NCBI RefSeq assembly: GCF_041053105.1
Contig: NZ_CP163444.1
Location: 5,704,001 to 5,768,000 of the forward strand
Direction: 5' to 3'
Source: Streptomyces sp. R44
Lineage (GTDB): Bacteria; Actinomycetota; Actinomycetes; Streptomycetales; Streptomycetaceae
DNA: 64,000 bases
Notes under the pieces: model-generated
Seen by the model: only the letters and a program-made list of their open reading frames with translations
The model's database searches: none
Told to the model about the DNA's origin: nothing
Translations under genes and position numbers: made by a program
Part shown: one piece after another, positions 51,263 through 60,299 of the stretch
Position numbering within the stretch: the first letter of the stretch is position 1
Layout: each line of letters opens with the position of its first letter

Positions 51263-51996
51263 GGCGCCGGGGTCTCCAGCGCGTAACCGACGCCGTGGAC
51301 CGTGCGGATCCGCTCGGCTCCGATCTTCCGGCGCAGCGCCTTGATGTGGCTGTCCACGGTCCGGGTGCCCGAGGCGTCCGCCCAGTCCCACACCTCGGCG
51401 AGCAGCTGCTCGCGGGAGAGGACCGCCCGCGGGGTGCTCGCCAGGCAGACGAGCAGGTCGAACTCGGTCGGGGTCAGGTGCACGTCCTCCGCGCGGACCC
51501 GGACCCGGCGCTGCGCGTGGTCGATCTCCAGCTCGCCCAGGCGCAGGATCCCGCTGCGCGGGGTGACCGCCGCGAGCGCGGCCCGCTCCACCCGGCGCAG
51601 CAGCACGTGCACCCGGGCGGCCAGCTCGCGCATCGAGAACGGCTTCGTCATGTAGTCGTCCGCGCCGACGCCGAGGCCGACCAGCATGTCGGTCTCGTCG
51701 TCGCGGGCGGTCAGCATGAGGACCGGGACGGGGCGCTGGGCCTGGACCCTGCGGCACACCTCCAGACCGTCGAAACCGGGCAGCATCACGTCCAGGACCA
51801 TCAGGTCCGGCTGCCAGGCCTCGGCCGCGTCCACGGCCGCGGGGCCGTCGGTCGCGGTCTGGACGAGGAAGCCCTCGGCGCGCAGCCGCGCGGAGATCGC
51901 CTCCACGATCGTGGCGTCGTCCTCGACCACCAGGACGCGCCGCTGGGCCCCCGGAGTGGCCGCCGCACCGTGGTGAGTGGTGTGTGTCTGCTCCAT
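51259..51996 (-). CDS. OmpR/PhoB-family response regulator
   Basis: A 245-residue regulator. The receiver domain (about 20-135) has the acidic pair in VLVVEDDATI, the phosphorylated Asp in DLMVLDVMLPGFDG, and the conserved Thr and Lys in MLTARD and MTKPFS. The C-terminal winged helix ends with RTVDSHIKALRRKIGAERIRTVHGVGY. It is translated with the downstream kinase by a 4-nt overlap. Targets are unknown; possible candidates are the genes on either side. Confidence 0.94.
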   Translation of the reverse strand: MEQTHTTHHGAAATPGAQRRVLVVEDDATIVEAISARLRAEGFLVQTATDGPAAVDAAEAWQPDLMVLDVMLPGFDGLEVCRRVQAQRPVPVLMLTARDDETDMLVGLGVGADDYMTKPFSMRELAARVHVLLRRVERAALAAVTPRSGILRLGELEIDHAQRRVRVRAEDVHLTPTEFDLLVCLASTPRAVLSREQLLAEVWDWADASGTRTVDSHIKALRRKIGAERIRTVHGVGYALETPAP

Positions 51997-52067
51997 TGCC
52001 CCGCCTCGTGTCGCTGATGTCGGTGCAGCAGCCTAGAGGTACCGACGGCGTCCCGGCTATCCAGGAG

Positions 52068-52739
52068 TTATCCGGGACGGACGGCGAGGTGGACCACGTC
52101 GGGGACGCCCCGGGCAACGGGGATCTCTTCCGTCCGTACCCCGCTGAATCCGGCATTCCGCAACGACTCTTCGAAATCGCCGGAGGGTCGCGCGGACCAC
52201 ACGGCGAGGATCCCGCCGGGGTTCAGCCGGGCCGCGCAGGCCGCCAAACCATCGGCCGAGTACAGGGATTCGTTGTCCTCGGTGACCGTCCAGTCGGGGC
52301 CGTTGTCGATGTCGAGACAGAGGGCGTCGTAGCTGTCCGGGGTGGTGCGGAGGTAGGCCACGAGGTCCGTGTGCAGGATCACGGTCCGCGGATCGGCGAG
52401 CGCGCTCCCGGAGATCGCGGCGAGGGGCCCCTTCCGGTGCCAGTCGATGATCGCCTCCTCACGCTCCGCGACCGCGATCCGGCCCCAGCGGGGGTCGGCG
52501 GCGGCGTGGGCGAGGGAGAAGCCGACGCCGAGGCCGCCGACGAGGACGGAGGCGCCGCTGCGGGTCCGCTCGGGGAGGGCGGCCATCGCCGCGTCGATCA
52601 GGAGCCGCTCGGAGCGCCCGTCGGAGGTGTCCATCAGGAAGGTGCCGTTGGCGATGATCTCGTAGTGCTCGGCACGGCGGCGGAGGACGACTTCTCCGTA
52701 CGGCCCTTCACGGCGGTCGAGGGTGACGGGGCTGGTCAT
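52068..52739 (-). CDS. Spermidine synthase-fold protein
   Basis: A 223-residue protein with the spermine/spermidine synthase Rossmann fold. SVLVGGLGVGFSLAHAA matches motif I, and YDALCLDIDNGPDWTV occupies the place of the catalytic aspartate region (YDxIxxD). It is shorter than true spermidine synthases and lacks their N-terminal beta domain, so the aminopropyl substrate is uncertain; many such actinobacterial proteins are of unknown role. The ATG at 52739 has GGAGTG upstream. Confidence 0.8.
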   Translation of the reverse strand: MTSPVTLDRREGPYGEVVLRRRAEHYEIIANGTFLMDTSDGRSERLLIDAAMAALPERTRSGASVLVGGLGVGFSLAHAAADPRWGRIAVAEREEAIIDWHRKGPLAAISGSALADPRTVILHTDLVAYLRTTPDSYDALCLDIDNGPDWTVTEDNESLYSADGLAACAARLNPGGILAVWSARPSGDFEESLRNAGFSGVRTEEIPVARGVPDVVHLAVRPG

Positions 52740-52823
52740 GATCACTCCGTGGCTCGTGTGCGTACGGTTCGTCCCGGCCATCCTCATGCGGCGGCGACGG
52801 CCGGGACAAACGCTTAACGAGCC

Positions 52824-53888
52824 TTACGGGCGCGGGGCTTCGCGCTCCACGTACCGCTCGATCGCCTTCAGTTCACGGCGGGCGCCGACCGGGGTGCCGT
52901 AGGTGCGGTCCCAGGTCACCGGGGCGACCGTGACGTGGCCCTTGTCGAGCAGCCAGGTGGAGTCGGCGTCCTTCCGGCCCTCGGCGCACTCGCCCTCGCC
53001 GGTGCCGTCCACGGGGCAGAGGCCGAGGGTGATGTCGAAGGAGTCGCCGCCGCCGCGCTGCTCGAAGGCGTGGTAGACGACGGCGCCGTCCCCGACGCGC
53101 GTCCAGACCGGGGCTCCGGCCCGCTGTCCGGCGCTGACGTCGGGGTAGTCGACCTTGAGGGCGAACGCCGGGGTGAGCAGGTCGCGTTGTCTGAGGCCGG
53201 CGACGAAGCGGGCGCCGAACTCGGCGTTGGCGCGGTAGTTGACCCGGGGGAAGGACGTGTTCGTCTCGTCGCCGGAGGAGGAGAAGGCGATCGCGGGGAC
53301 GTTCTGGTCGATCGCGGCGACGGCGGCGCCGACGGTGCCGGAGTCGTTCACGCTCGCGGAGACGTTGGGGCCGGAGTTGATGCCGGTGAGGACGAGGTCG
53401 GGGGCCCCGGTCCAGCCGGCCTTGGCCTTGAGGCCCGCGCGGAGGGCGAGCTTGACGGTGTCGGCGGGGGTGGCGGACGGGGAGTCCTTGGTGCAGGGGC
53501 CGTCGGCGAGGCAGACGCCGTAGACGGCGCCCCCGGAGGGTGCTGCGGCGCAGTCGTCCTCGTAGCCGGTGGGCAGGGCGGTGCGGCGCTGGGCTGTGAG
53601 GACGCCGCCGTTGGTGACGGCGGTGCCCTTGCCGGACTGGACCTGCCAGGGCGCCATGACGACGACGTCGGCCCCGGCGGCGCACATCGCGCGGCGGAGC
53701 TCGTACAGGCCGAGACCGTCGGAGTTGCTCGCCTTCGCCGCCTGCATCGAGTCGTCGTTGGAGATCAGGATCCGCATCCCGGCGAGGGGGAGGGCCTTCT
53801 CGGTGCTGTCGGGAGTGGTGGCGTAGGCGGTGGCGCCGGCGGCGGCGAGTACGGCGGCCGCTGCGGACAGTGCGAGGTACGAGCGCAT
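52824..53888 (-). CDS. surE: Exported SurE-like 5'/3'-nucleotidase
   Basis: A 354-residue SurE-fold phosphatase with a signal peptide (residues 1-24, SYLALSAAAAVLAAAGATAYA). The metal site is formed by N44-D45-D46 in ILISNDDSMQ, then GKGTAVTNGG and LVLTGINSGPNVSASVNDSGTVGAA. Cysteine pairs (DDCAAAP, GVCLADGPC, LCPVDGTGEGEC) suggest disulphides, in agreement with export. Classical SurE is cytoplasmic and about 250 residues long. This exported form would hydrolyse nucleotides or phosphate esters outside the cell, perhaps to scavenge phosphate (inference). Confidence 0.87.
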   Translation of the reverse strand: MRSYLALSAAAAVLAAAGATAYATTPDSTEKALPLAGMRILISNDDSMQAAKASNSDGLGLYELRRAMCAAGADVVVMAPWQVQSGKGTAVTNGGVLTAQRRTALPTGYEDDCAAAPSGGAVYGVCLADGPCTKDSPSATPADTVKLALRAGLKAKAGWTGAPDLVLTGINSGPNVSASVNDSGTVGAAVAAIDQNVPAIAFSSSGDETNTSFPRVNYRANAEFGARFVAGLRQRDLLTPAFALKVDYPDVSAGQRAGAPVWTRVGDGAVVYHAFEQRGGGDSFDITLGLCPVDGTGEGECAEGRKDADSTWLLDKGHVTVAPVTWDRTYGTPVGARRELKAIERYVEREAPRP

Positions 53889-53931
53889 GCGTACGGTCCC
53901 TTCATGAGCATGACATGCGGGTAGCGGGAGA

Positions 53932-53971
53932 GGATCCGGGGCCCGGCCCCCCACGGGCAGGCCCCGGATCC
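53932..53971 (-). terminator. Terminator downstream of the GH3 gene
   Basis: Perfect 12-bp arms GGATCCGGGGCC and GGCCCCGGATCC flank 16 nt. The hairpin lies 42 nt after the GH3 stop and upstream of surE, so it separates the two same-strand genes. Confidence 0.75.
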
Positions 53972-54013
53972 GGCGCGGGGTCGTCAGATGCCCCGCGGTC
54001 TGGGGGGGAGAGC

Positions 54014-55759
54014 TCAGATCTCCAGGCCGTGGCCGTGCGGGAACACTGGATCCACCGTGTCGTTCGGCACGTCCGGCCGGGACGCCTCCACCGCCGCCAT
54101 CGAGCGCGGCAGCTCGAACGGCAGCCTTCCCTCCGCCTTCGCGCGGCCGAAGGCCACGTCGAGGAGGGCCTCGTCGCTCGCGCCGTAGTCGGCGATCAGC
54201 GCCGCCGCGTGCTCGGCGATCTCCGGCAGGACGGCCGGCCGCTCCAGGTTCACGCAGACCACCGTGGGGACGGCCGCCAGGAGGGCCAGGATCCCGTCCA
54301 ACTCCTCCTGGCCGAAGGCGAGGCTGCCGGAGTGGAAGAAGGACTCGAACCGGTTCGGCCGCTCCTCGTACGGGGTGCGGAGCCGCAGCACCGCCAGGTC
54401 GGCCTCGGCCGGGTCGGCGACGACCTCGCCGTAGGCGGCCGCGACGGCCGGGTCGACGTTCTCCACGTACAGCCTCGGCCGCCCCGGGAGGGGGAGCGGG
54501 CCGTCGGTGAGCACGGTGAGCGAGCGGCGCTGGGCGGCGGCGCCCGCGGCCGTGAAGTCGGCCCGGCCGACCGTCTCGGCGGCCTCGTCGGGGTCGACGT
54601 ACCGGCGCTCGTCGAAGAGGCCCAGGAGGAACTTCTCCCGCAGCAGCCGTCGTACGGAGGCGTCGATCCGCGCCTCGGGGACGCGGCCCGACGTGACGAG
54701 CTCCACGATCACCTCGGGGCACTCCTCGCCGCCGAACTGGTCCGCGCCCGCGTCCAGCGCCTTCGCGGCCCGCTCGGCCACGCTCAGGTGCTCGACGCCC
54801 CAGGCGCGGGCCTCGTGCATCTCGCCGAAGATCGGGGCGTCCTGGAGGAGGCCCCAGTCGGTGCAGACGATGCCGGTGAAGCCGAGTTCCTCGCGGAGCA
54901 GGCCCGTGATGACGCCCTTGTTGAAGCCGAAGCCGACCTCCTCCCAGTCGGTGCCGATCGGCTGGCCGTAGTACGGCATCATCTGCGAGCAGCCGGCGGC
55001 GATCGCGGCCTTGAACGGCTCCAGGTGGTGCTCGCGCATCCCGCCCGGGTACACCTGCTCCTTGCCGTGCGGGAAGTGCGGGTCCTCGCCGTCCTTCTGC
55101 GGCCCGCCGCCGGGGAAGTGCTTGACCATCGCGGCGACCGAGTCCGGGCCGAGCTCGGGGCCCTGGAGGCCGCGCACGTACGCCTGGACCAGCTCGCCCG
55201 TCAGCTGGGCGTCGGAGCCGAAGGTGCCGGACTGGCGGGACCAGCGGGGTTCGGTCGCGAGGTCGATCTGCGGGTGGAGCGCGGTGCGGAAGCCGACGGA
55301 GAGGTACTCGCGGCGGACGGTGTCGGCGAAGCGGAAGACCAGTTCCGGGTCGCCGATCGCGGCGAGGCCGAGCGCCTCCGGCCAGGCCGAGAAGGCGCCG
55401 GCGTTGAAGGAGGCGCCGATGTTGTCGGTGAAGGCGTGGCGGGGGTCGGTCGAGAGGGAGACGGGGATGCCGAGCCGGGTGCTCGCGGCCATCTCCTGGA
55501 TCGCGTTGTGCCAGAGGGCCATCTCGCGGGCGCCGTAGGTGCCGAGCAGGTTGAAGTGGGTCAGCTGCCGGTCCTGGACGAGCTGCGGGGCGGTGGGTTC
55601 CAGGGTGTCGCCGTCGGTCCCGGTCACCGGGGTGCCGTCGGCGTTCATCGTCAGCATCGTGTGGAAGAGCTGTCCGGCCTTCTCCTCCAGGGTCATGCGG
55701 GAGAGGAGGTCCTCGACGCGCTCGTCCACGGGGCGGGTGGAGTCCTGGTACGGGTGCAT
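54014..55759 (-). CDS. Cytoplasmic glycoside hydrolase family 3 protein
   Basis: A 581-residue GH3 enzyme, most likely a beta-glucosidase. The TIM-barrel domain opens with LLSRMTLEEKAGQL and has KHFPGGG and the nucleophile region GIVCTDWG (about residue 290). The second alpha/beta domain is incomplete compared with the usual 750 residues, and no fibronectin-like domain is present. There is no signal peptide, so it would act on imported sugars. It is divergent from a TetR gene that probably regulates it. The substrate is not predictable from sequence. Confidence 0.88.
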   Translation of the reverse strand: MHPYQDSTRPVDERVEDLLSRMTLEEKAGQLFHTMLTMNADGTPVTGTDGDTLEPTAPQLVQDRQLTHFNLLGTYGAREMALWHNAIQEMAASTRLGIPVSLSTDPRHAFTDNIGASFNAGAFSAWPEALGLAAIGDPELVFRFADTVRREYLSVGFRTALHPQIDLATEPRWSRQSGTFGSDAQLTGELVQAYVRGLQGPELGPDSVAAMVKHFPGGGPQKDGEDPHFPHGKEQVYPGGMREHHLEPFKAAIAAGCSQMMPYYGQPIGTDWEEVGFGFNKGVITGLLREELGFTGIVCTDWGLLQDAPIFGEMHEARAWGVEHLSVAERAAKALDAGADQFGGEECPEVIVELVTSGRVPEARIDASVRRLLREKFLLGLFDERRYVDPDEAAETVGRADFTAAGAAAQRRSLTVLTDGPLPLPGRPRLYVENVDPAVAAAYGEVVADPAEADLAVLRLRTPYEERPNRFESFFHSGSLAFGQEELDGILALLAAVPTVVCVNLERPAVLPEIAEHAAALIADYGASDEALLDVAFGRAKAEGRLPFELPRSMAAVEASRPDVPNDTVDPVFPHGHGLEI

Positions 55760-55888
55760 GGCTGGCTCCGGGGCTACTCGACCGAGGGCGTGGGGAGGCT
55801 CCGCCGGTCACGGGCCGGCGGTGGTGCCGGCCTCTGGCGTCCTCAGGCTAAGCGTGAAAACCGAGTACCCACTAGGTTTTGTGTTTGT

Positions 55889-55905
55889 GTCCTGGATCAC
55901 AGGAC
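55889..55905. promoter_or_regulatory. Palindrome in the GH3/TetR divergent spacer
   Basis: GTCCTG-GATCA-CAGGAC has perfect 6-bp arms around 5 bp, 36-52 bp upstream of the TetR ATG. An AACC/GGTT dyad lies nearby (about 55859-55879). Both are candidate sites for the regulator. Confidence 0.45.
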
Positions 55906-55940
55906 GAAGGGGGCTTTTCCGGCCCGGTTAAGGTGGCCGC

Positions 55941-56582
55941 ATGGCGGAGAACACGGGCCGGACGACCCGCAGGAGCGAGGGCAGGGGCAGCTACGCGGTC
56001 GGTGACGCGCGCCGCCGGAAGATCCTGGACACCGCCGTCGACCACTTCGGGCAATGGGGCTTCCACGCCTCCTCCCTCGCCCGGATCGCCCACGACTGCG
56101 GCATCACCCAGGGCGGCCTGCTCCACCACTTCCGCAGCAAGGAGGACCTGCTCCTCTCCGTCCTCGCGCAGAGCGAACAGCACGACGTGGAGCGCCTGTT
56201 CGGCGTCGAACCCGAGTCGTACGCCGCCTATCTGGAGACCCTCGTCGCCCTCATCGAGGAGAACACCCGGCGCCCCGGCATCGTCCGGATGTTCAACGTC
56301 CTGGTGGGCGAGTCCGGGAACGTCGGCCACCCCGCCCACGCGTACTTCAAGGAGCGCTACGCGCGCGTGCTCCGGCACACCGTCGAACTCCTGGAGGCGG
56401 CTGTGGCCTCCGGTGAACTCCGCCCCGACCTCGACTGCCCGGCCGTCGCCCAGGAACACCTCGCCGTGATGGACGGCCTCCAGATCCAGTGGGCCCTCGA
56501 CCCGTCCTCGATGGACATGCCGGCCCGGGTCGGCGCGTACCTCCGGCGCCGGTACGCGGAGATCGCGGCGCCCCGCGACTGA
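55941..56582 (+). CDS. TetR family regulator, probable repressor of the GH3 gene
   Basis: A 213-residue TetR-family protein. The helix-turn-helix covers about residues 25-65 (ILDTAVDHFGQWGFHASSLARIAHDCGITQGGLLHHFRSKEDLL), followed by a helical ligand domain. It is divergent from the GH3 gene and convergent with the membrane-protein gene at 56584, only 1 nt apart. The effector might be a sugar released or used by the GH3 enzyme (inference). Confidence 0.88.
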   Translation: MAENTGRTTRRSEGRGSYAVGDARRRKILDTAVDHFGQWGFHASSLARIAHDCGITQGGLLHHFRSKEDLLLSVLAQSEQHDVERLFGVEPESYAAYLETLVALIEENTRRPGIVRMFNVLVGESGNVGHPAHAYFKERYARVLRHTVELLEAAVASGELRPDLDCPAVAQEHLAVMDGLQIQWALDPSSMDMPARVGAYLRRRYAEIAAPRD

Positions 56583-56583
56583 C

Positions 56584-57192
56584 TCAGGACCCGGCCGTGG
56601 CGGGCCGCGCGCCGCGCCACGCGTACAGCGCGGCACCGGCCGTGAACGCGGCCACCGCGACCGTCCACGCCCCGCGCTCCGGGCCCGGCTGCATCGCCCA
56701 CGCCCACCAGGCGGCCGTACCGCCCGGCTCGGCAGGGGCCGCCAGAGCCACCGCGCACAGATACAGCGCGGGCGGGAGCCAGCTCAGACGGGCCCCGACC
56801 AGCGCGGCGGCGCCCGCCGCCACACCCACCAGACCCAGCGTGTTGCGTACGGCGGCGGGCGCGCCGAACTCCTCCTGGTGCCCCGGCACCGCGAGGGCGA
56901 GCAGGACGCCGGCGAGCGCGGTCGCGGCCAGGAGATGGGTCAGCCGGCGGGGCCACCACGCGCGTACCGCCGTACGGTCCAGCTCGTCGCTCGGCGCGTA
57001 CAGACCGGTGCCGATCACCGCCGCGGCGAGCAGCGGGCCGAGGGCCACGACCGGCAGCCGCACCGAGGGATCGGCCCCCGGCAACGACACCAGCCACCGG
57101 GCCGCCCATCCGGCGGCCACCGCCGTGCCGACGAGGACGGCGAGGGCGCCGGGCAGGGCGCGCGAGCGGGCGTACAGCCTCAGGCCGCTCAC
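56584..57192 (-). CDS. Membrane protein at the end of the ECF-ABC operon
   Basis: A 202-residue hydrophobic protein with about six membrane helices and no catalytic motif. The GTG at 57192 overlaps the stop of the preceding permease (GTGA), so it is translated with it. It may be a second subunit of the ABC-2 type transporter. The family is not recognised. Confidence 0.75.
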   Translation of the reverse strand: MSGLRLYARSRALPGALAVLVGTAVAAGWAARWLVSLPGADPSVRLPVVALGPLLAAAVIGTGLYAPSDELDRTAVRAWWPRRLTHLLAATALAGVLLALAVPGHQEEFGAPAAVRNTLGLVGVAAGAAALVGARLSWLPPALYLCAVALAAPAEPGGTAAWWAWAMQPGPERGAWTVAVAAFTAGAALYAWRGARPATAGS

Positions 57193-58511
57193 GGGATCGG
57201 CACCTCGTCCGGGTGGCAGGGGTTCGCCGCCAGGTAGCGGGCCAGGTAGTCGCGCTGGGCGGCGGGGGACTTGGCGTTCAGCCGGTCGATGTACGGCTGC
57301 GTTCCGGCGACGTCGGGTCCGAAGCCGTCCGGAGTGGGGGCCAGCCACTCGATGACCGCGGCGTTGACGGTCATCGCCCGCTCGGCGTCCGGGCCGGTGA
57401 GGTCGCCCGGCCGGCACGTGTCCGAGAACAGCTGCATCACGGCGAAGTTCCGGTACAGATCCGCGCGTTCGATCCGCCCCCGCACGGCGTCCGCCGTGGG
57501 ATCCAGCAGTTCCACGTCGCCGGGGCGCGGGTCGAGGGGGCCGGCCGCCCAGCGGGCCGGCGCGCCCGGCAGGCCCCTGAGGCGCGCGTTCAGCGGGGCG
57601 AGGGCCTCCGACACGGCCGGAAGCAGCTTCCCGTCGAGAGCCGTCACGCACACGCGGGGAGTGCCGCTGTCGCAGACCGCGCGGGTCAGGGCCGGATCGG
57701 GGCGCCACGGGCCCCGGTCCGACGGCAGCCGCAGGATCAGCCCCGCGGCGGCGACCGCGACGGCCAGCGGGACCAGCGCCAGCGCCCGCAGGCGGGCCGT
57801 GCGCGCCCCGTACGCGAGGAGCGCGGCCAGGGCGAGCCCCGCCGTCCACGCCACCGACACCGGCCCGAACCACCACACCGTCCGGTCCCAGGCGTACCTG
57901 TACTCGACGGCCGGGCCCAGCCAGCGGGCCGCCGCCTGCGTGTACGTACCGATGGCGAGGCCCACGTACCCGACGACCCCCAGGAGCGGGGCCGTCAGCC
58001 GCCAGGGGACGAGCCGCCCGGCGAGATGGCCGAGCACGCCGAGGCAGGCGACGGCGACCGCGTCGGCGGCGAGCAGTTCGAGGAAGGGGCGGCCGGCGGA
58101 GACGTACGGCCAGGTCGCCAGGAGACACACGGCGTCGGCGACCAGCACCCCGGCGACGGGCCACAGCGCGGACGGGGCGACGGCCACCAGGAGCCGGCGC
58201 AGCGGGGAGCGGGGGACGGACTCCCACAGCTCCGTCGTGCCGCGCCGCCGGTCCCGGCCGCCCTGCCAGCCGCCCGCCGCGAGCGCGAGGGGCCCGCCGA
58301 GCAGCCCGACGGCCACGTGCAGCAGTCCCGTCACGTCGGTCCAACGGGTCTGCCACTCGGGGGCCTTGCCGTACATCGCCACCAGCACGGTGAGCGCCAC
58401 GGCGGCACCGGCCCAGGGCCCGAGCCCGCGTCGCAGCTCGGTCCGGAGCGGGGAAACGGTCCGTACGCGCGCGGGTGCGTCCGTACGGGGCGGGGTGAGG
58501 GTACCGGTCAC
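57189..58511 (-). CDS. Large membrane protein, probable ABC-2-type permease component
   Basis: A 440-residue protein with about six membrane helices in residues 30-265, followed by a 170-residue exported domain that carries four cysteines (AVCDSG, RVCVTA, DTCRPG, NPCHPD). The membrane part resembles ABC-2 permeases of efflux systems. The extracytoplasmic tail is unusual for that family and may bind a ligand or cap the channel. GAGAGGAG precedes the GTG start. The upstream gene encodes the matching ATPase. Confidence 0.75.
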   Translation of the reverse strand: MTGTLTPPRTDAPARVRTVSPLRTELRRGLGPWAGAAVALTVLVAMYGKAPEWQTRWTDVTGLLHVAVGLLGGPLALAAGGWQGGRDRRRGTTELWESVPRSPLRRLLVAVAPSALWPVAGVLVADAVCLLATWPYVSAGRPFLELLAADAVAVACLGVLGHLAGRLVPWRLTAPLLGVVGYVGLAIGTYTQAAARWLGPAVEYRYAWDRTVWWFGPVSVAWTAGLALAALLAYGARTARLRALALVPLAVAVAAAGLILRLPSDRGPWRPDPALTRAVCDSGTPRVCVTALDGKLLPAVSEALAPLNARLRGLPGAPARWAAGPLDPRPGDVELLDPTADAVRGRIERADLYRNFAVMQLFSDTCRPGDLTGPDAERAMTVNAAVIEWLAPTPDGFGPDVAGTQPYIDRLNAKSPAAQRDYLARYLAANPCHPDEVPIP

Positions 58512-58572
58512 GGGCGGGGCTCCTCTCCGCGGGCGGGGGCGGACGGCGTTGTCTGCCCAGACGGCGTCGTGG

Positions 58573-59370
58573 TCATCGCAGCGGCTCCCTCTCCCGGCCC
58601 TCGGGGCTCCGGTGGGCGCGCAGTGCGGCGGTGTAGCCGCGTTCCACCGCGCTCGTCGTGGTGTCGTCCGGTCCGGCCGACTCGCCGCCTAGCGCGGCGA
58701 GTTCCGCCGTCGTGCCCTGGAAGGCGAGCCGTCCCGCCTCGATGAGGGCGACGTCGGTACAGGCCGCCGCCACGTCCTCGACCAGGTGGGTCGAGACCAC
58801 CACCGTCGCGCGCGTACCGAGCTCCCGCAGCAGCTCCCGGAAGTCGACGCGCTGCTCCGGGTCGAGTCCGGCGGTCGGCTCGTCGAGCAGCAGCAGCTCC
58901 GGCTCGTTGACGATCGCCTGCGCGATCCCCGCGCGCCGCACCATCCCGCCCGACAGCGTCTTCATGCGCGCGTCGATCCTGTCCCCGAGCCCGACCCGGC
59001 GGACCGCACGCTCCACGGCCGCCGGGACGCGGTCGGCCGGCAGCTCCTTGAGCCAGGCCACGTACGCGACGAACTCCCGCACCGTGAAGGCCGGGTAGTA
59101 GCCGAACTCCTGCGGCAGATAGCCGAGCCGGCGCCGGATCGCCGTGCGCTCGCCATGGCCGGCGGAGTCGGCGCCGAGCAGCTCCACCCGGCCGGCGGAG
59201 GGCGCGGAGACGGTCGCGAGGACCCGGATGAGGGAGGTCTTCCCGGCGCCGTTCGGGCCGAGCAGGCCGTGCACGCCCGGCCCGAGGGAGAGGTCGAGCG
59301 CGTCGAGCGCGACGGTACGGCGGTGCCGGACGGTCAGTCCGGTCACCGCGACGGTGGCCGAGGGGTTCAC
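58573..59370 (-). CDS. ABC transporter ATP-binding protein
   Basis: A 265-residue ABC ATPase of the drug/antibiotic-export type. Walker A is GPNGAGKTSLIRVLATV (about residue 39), the signature is TLSGGMVRRAGIAQ, Walker B is LLLLDEPTAGLDPE, and the H-loop is VVVSTHLVED. The YLPQEFGYYPAFTVREF Q-loop form is common in ABC-2 exporters and lantibiotic-immunity pumps. The GTG at 59370 overlaps the stop of the zinc-finger protein (GTGA). Confidence 0.92.
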   Translation of the reverse strand: MNPSATVAVTGLTVRHRRTVALDALDLSLGPGVHGLLGPNGAGKTSLIRVLATVSAPSAGRVELLGADSAGHGERTAIRRRLGYLPQEFGYYPAFTVREFVAYVAWLKELPADRVPAAVERAVRRVGLGDRIDARMKTLSGGMVRRAGIAQAIVNEPELLLLDEPTAGLDPEQRVDFRELLRELGTRATVVVSTHLVEDVAAACTDVALIEAGRLAFQGTTAELAALGGESAGPDDTTTSAVERGYTAALRAHRSPEGREREPLR

Positions 59371-60299
59371 CGGGTCTCCAGGTGGTCGAAGGAACGGCGC
59401 CGCAGCGCGAGGAGGGCGGCGCAGACGAGGGCGGCGGCGGCCCAGGCCCCCTGCACGGCGGAACCGGCGAAGTAGCGGGCGACGCCGGCCGCCCCCGCGG
59501 GCCCGAGGAGGGGGCCGGCCACGGCGAGCAGCCACCCGCCGCCGAGCGTCGCGGCCGCCGCCCGGCAGCCGACGAACGAGCCGAGCGCGAGCGCGGCCAG
59601 GGTCAGCGCCAGGCCGGGGAGGAGCCAGGCCGCCGCCCCGGGGAACCCGGCCACCGGGGGCAGCAGCGCGCCGCCGGCGGTCAGCAGGGGCACGCAGACG
59701 GCGAGGACGGCGGCGGTACGGGTCAGCAGCAGCCGCAGACCGCCCGACGGGGTGGAGGCGGTGATCTCGTACAGCGGGTCGGCGTGCCGTCCGTACGAGA
59801 CGGCCACCCCGGCGAGCGGCAGCAGCGGGGAGACCGCGAGCAGCCAGCTCCGGGCCCCCCGGAACCCGGCCCCGTGGGCGAGCGCGAACGCCCCGCCGAG
59901 CACGAGCACCACGGCCACCACCCAGGACCCCCGCAAGGCGGGTCCGGCGGCCCACCAGATCCGCGCCCCCCGGCCGACGGGGTGCGCGACGGAGGGCCCG
60001 CTGGGGCGGGCCGGGCCCGCACGCCCGCGCGTGGTGGCCGTGCCGCCGGGGCGGGCCGGGGCCGCATGCCCGCGCGTGGTGGTCGTTTCCGGTGCGTGGC
60101 CCAGGGACCCCAGGAGTTCCGCGCGGACGGACGCCAGGGCCGGGCCCGCCCTTCCCGCGCGGACCGCCGCCGAGACGCGTGACGCGCACGGGCCGCAGGA
60201 CTCGACGTGCTTCTCCAGGGACCAGGCGTCCGTCTCGGGGGCCGCGCCCGACGCGTACCGGTGGGCCAGGGCGTCGGAGACGTGCCAGGGGGCCGTCAT
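59367..60299 (-). CDS. Zinc-finger anti-sigma-like domain fused to a multi-helix membrane protein
   Basis: A 310-residue protein. The N-terminal part has the zf-HC2 pattern HVESCGPCASRV (about residues 30-42), with the HxxxCxxC core found in anti-sigma factors. A Pro-rich linker contains a 15-residue direct repeat (TTRGHAAPARPGGTA and TTRGRAGPARPSGPS). Residues 120-300 form about six membrane helices. It overlaps the sigma gene by 4 nt (ATGA), the normal place for the cognate anti-sigma factor. The membrane domain may sense the transporter's state (inference). Confidence 0.82.
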   Translation of the reverse strand: MTAPWHVSDALAHRYASGAAPETDAWSLEKHVESCGPCASRVSAAVRAGRAGPALASVRAELLGSLGHAPETTTTRGHAAPARPGGTATTRGRAGPARPSGPSVAHPVGRGARIWWAAGPALRGSWVVAVVLVLGGAFALAHGAGFRGARSWLLAVSPLLPLAGVAVSYGRHADPLYEITASTPSGGLRLLLTRTAAVLAVCVPLLTAGGALLPPVAGFPGAAAWLLPGLALTLAALALGSFVGCRAAAATLGGGWLLAVAGPLLGPAGAAGVARYFAGSAVQGAWAAAALVCAALLALRRRSFDHLETR

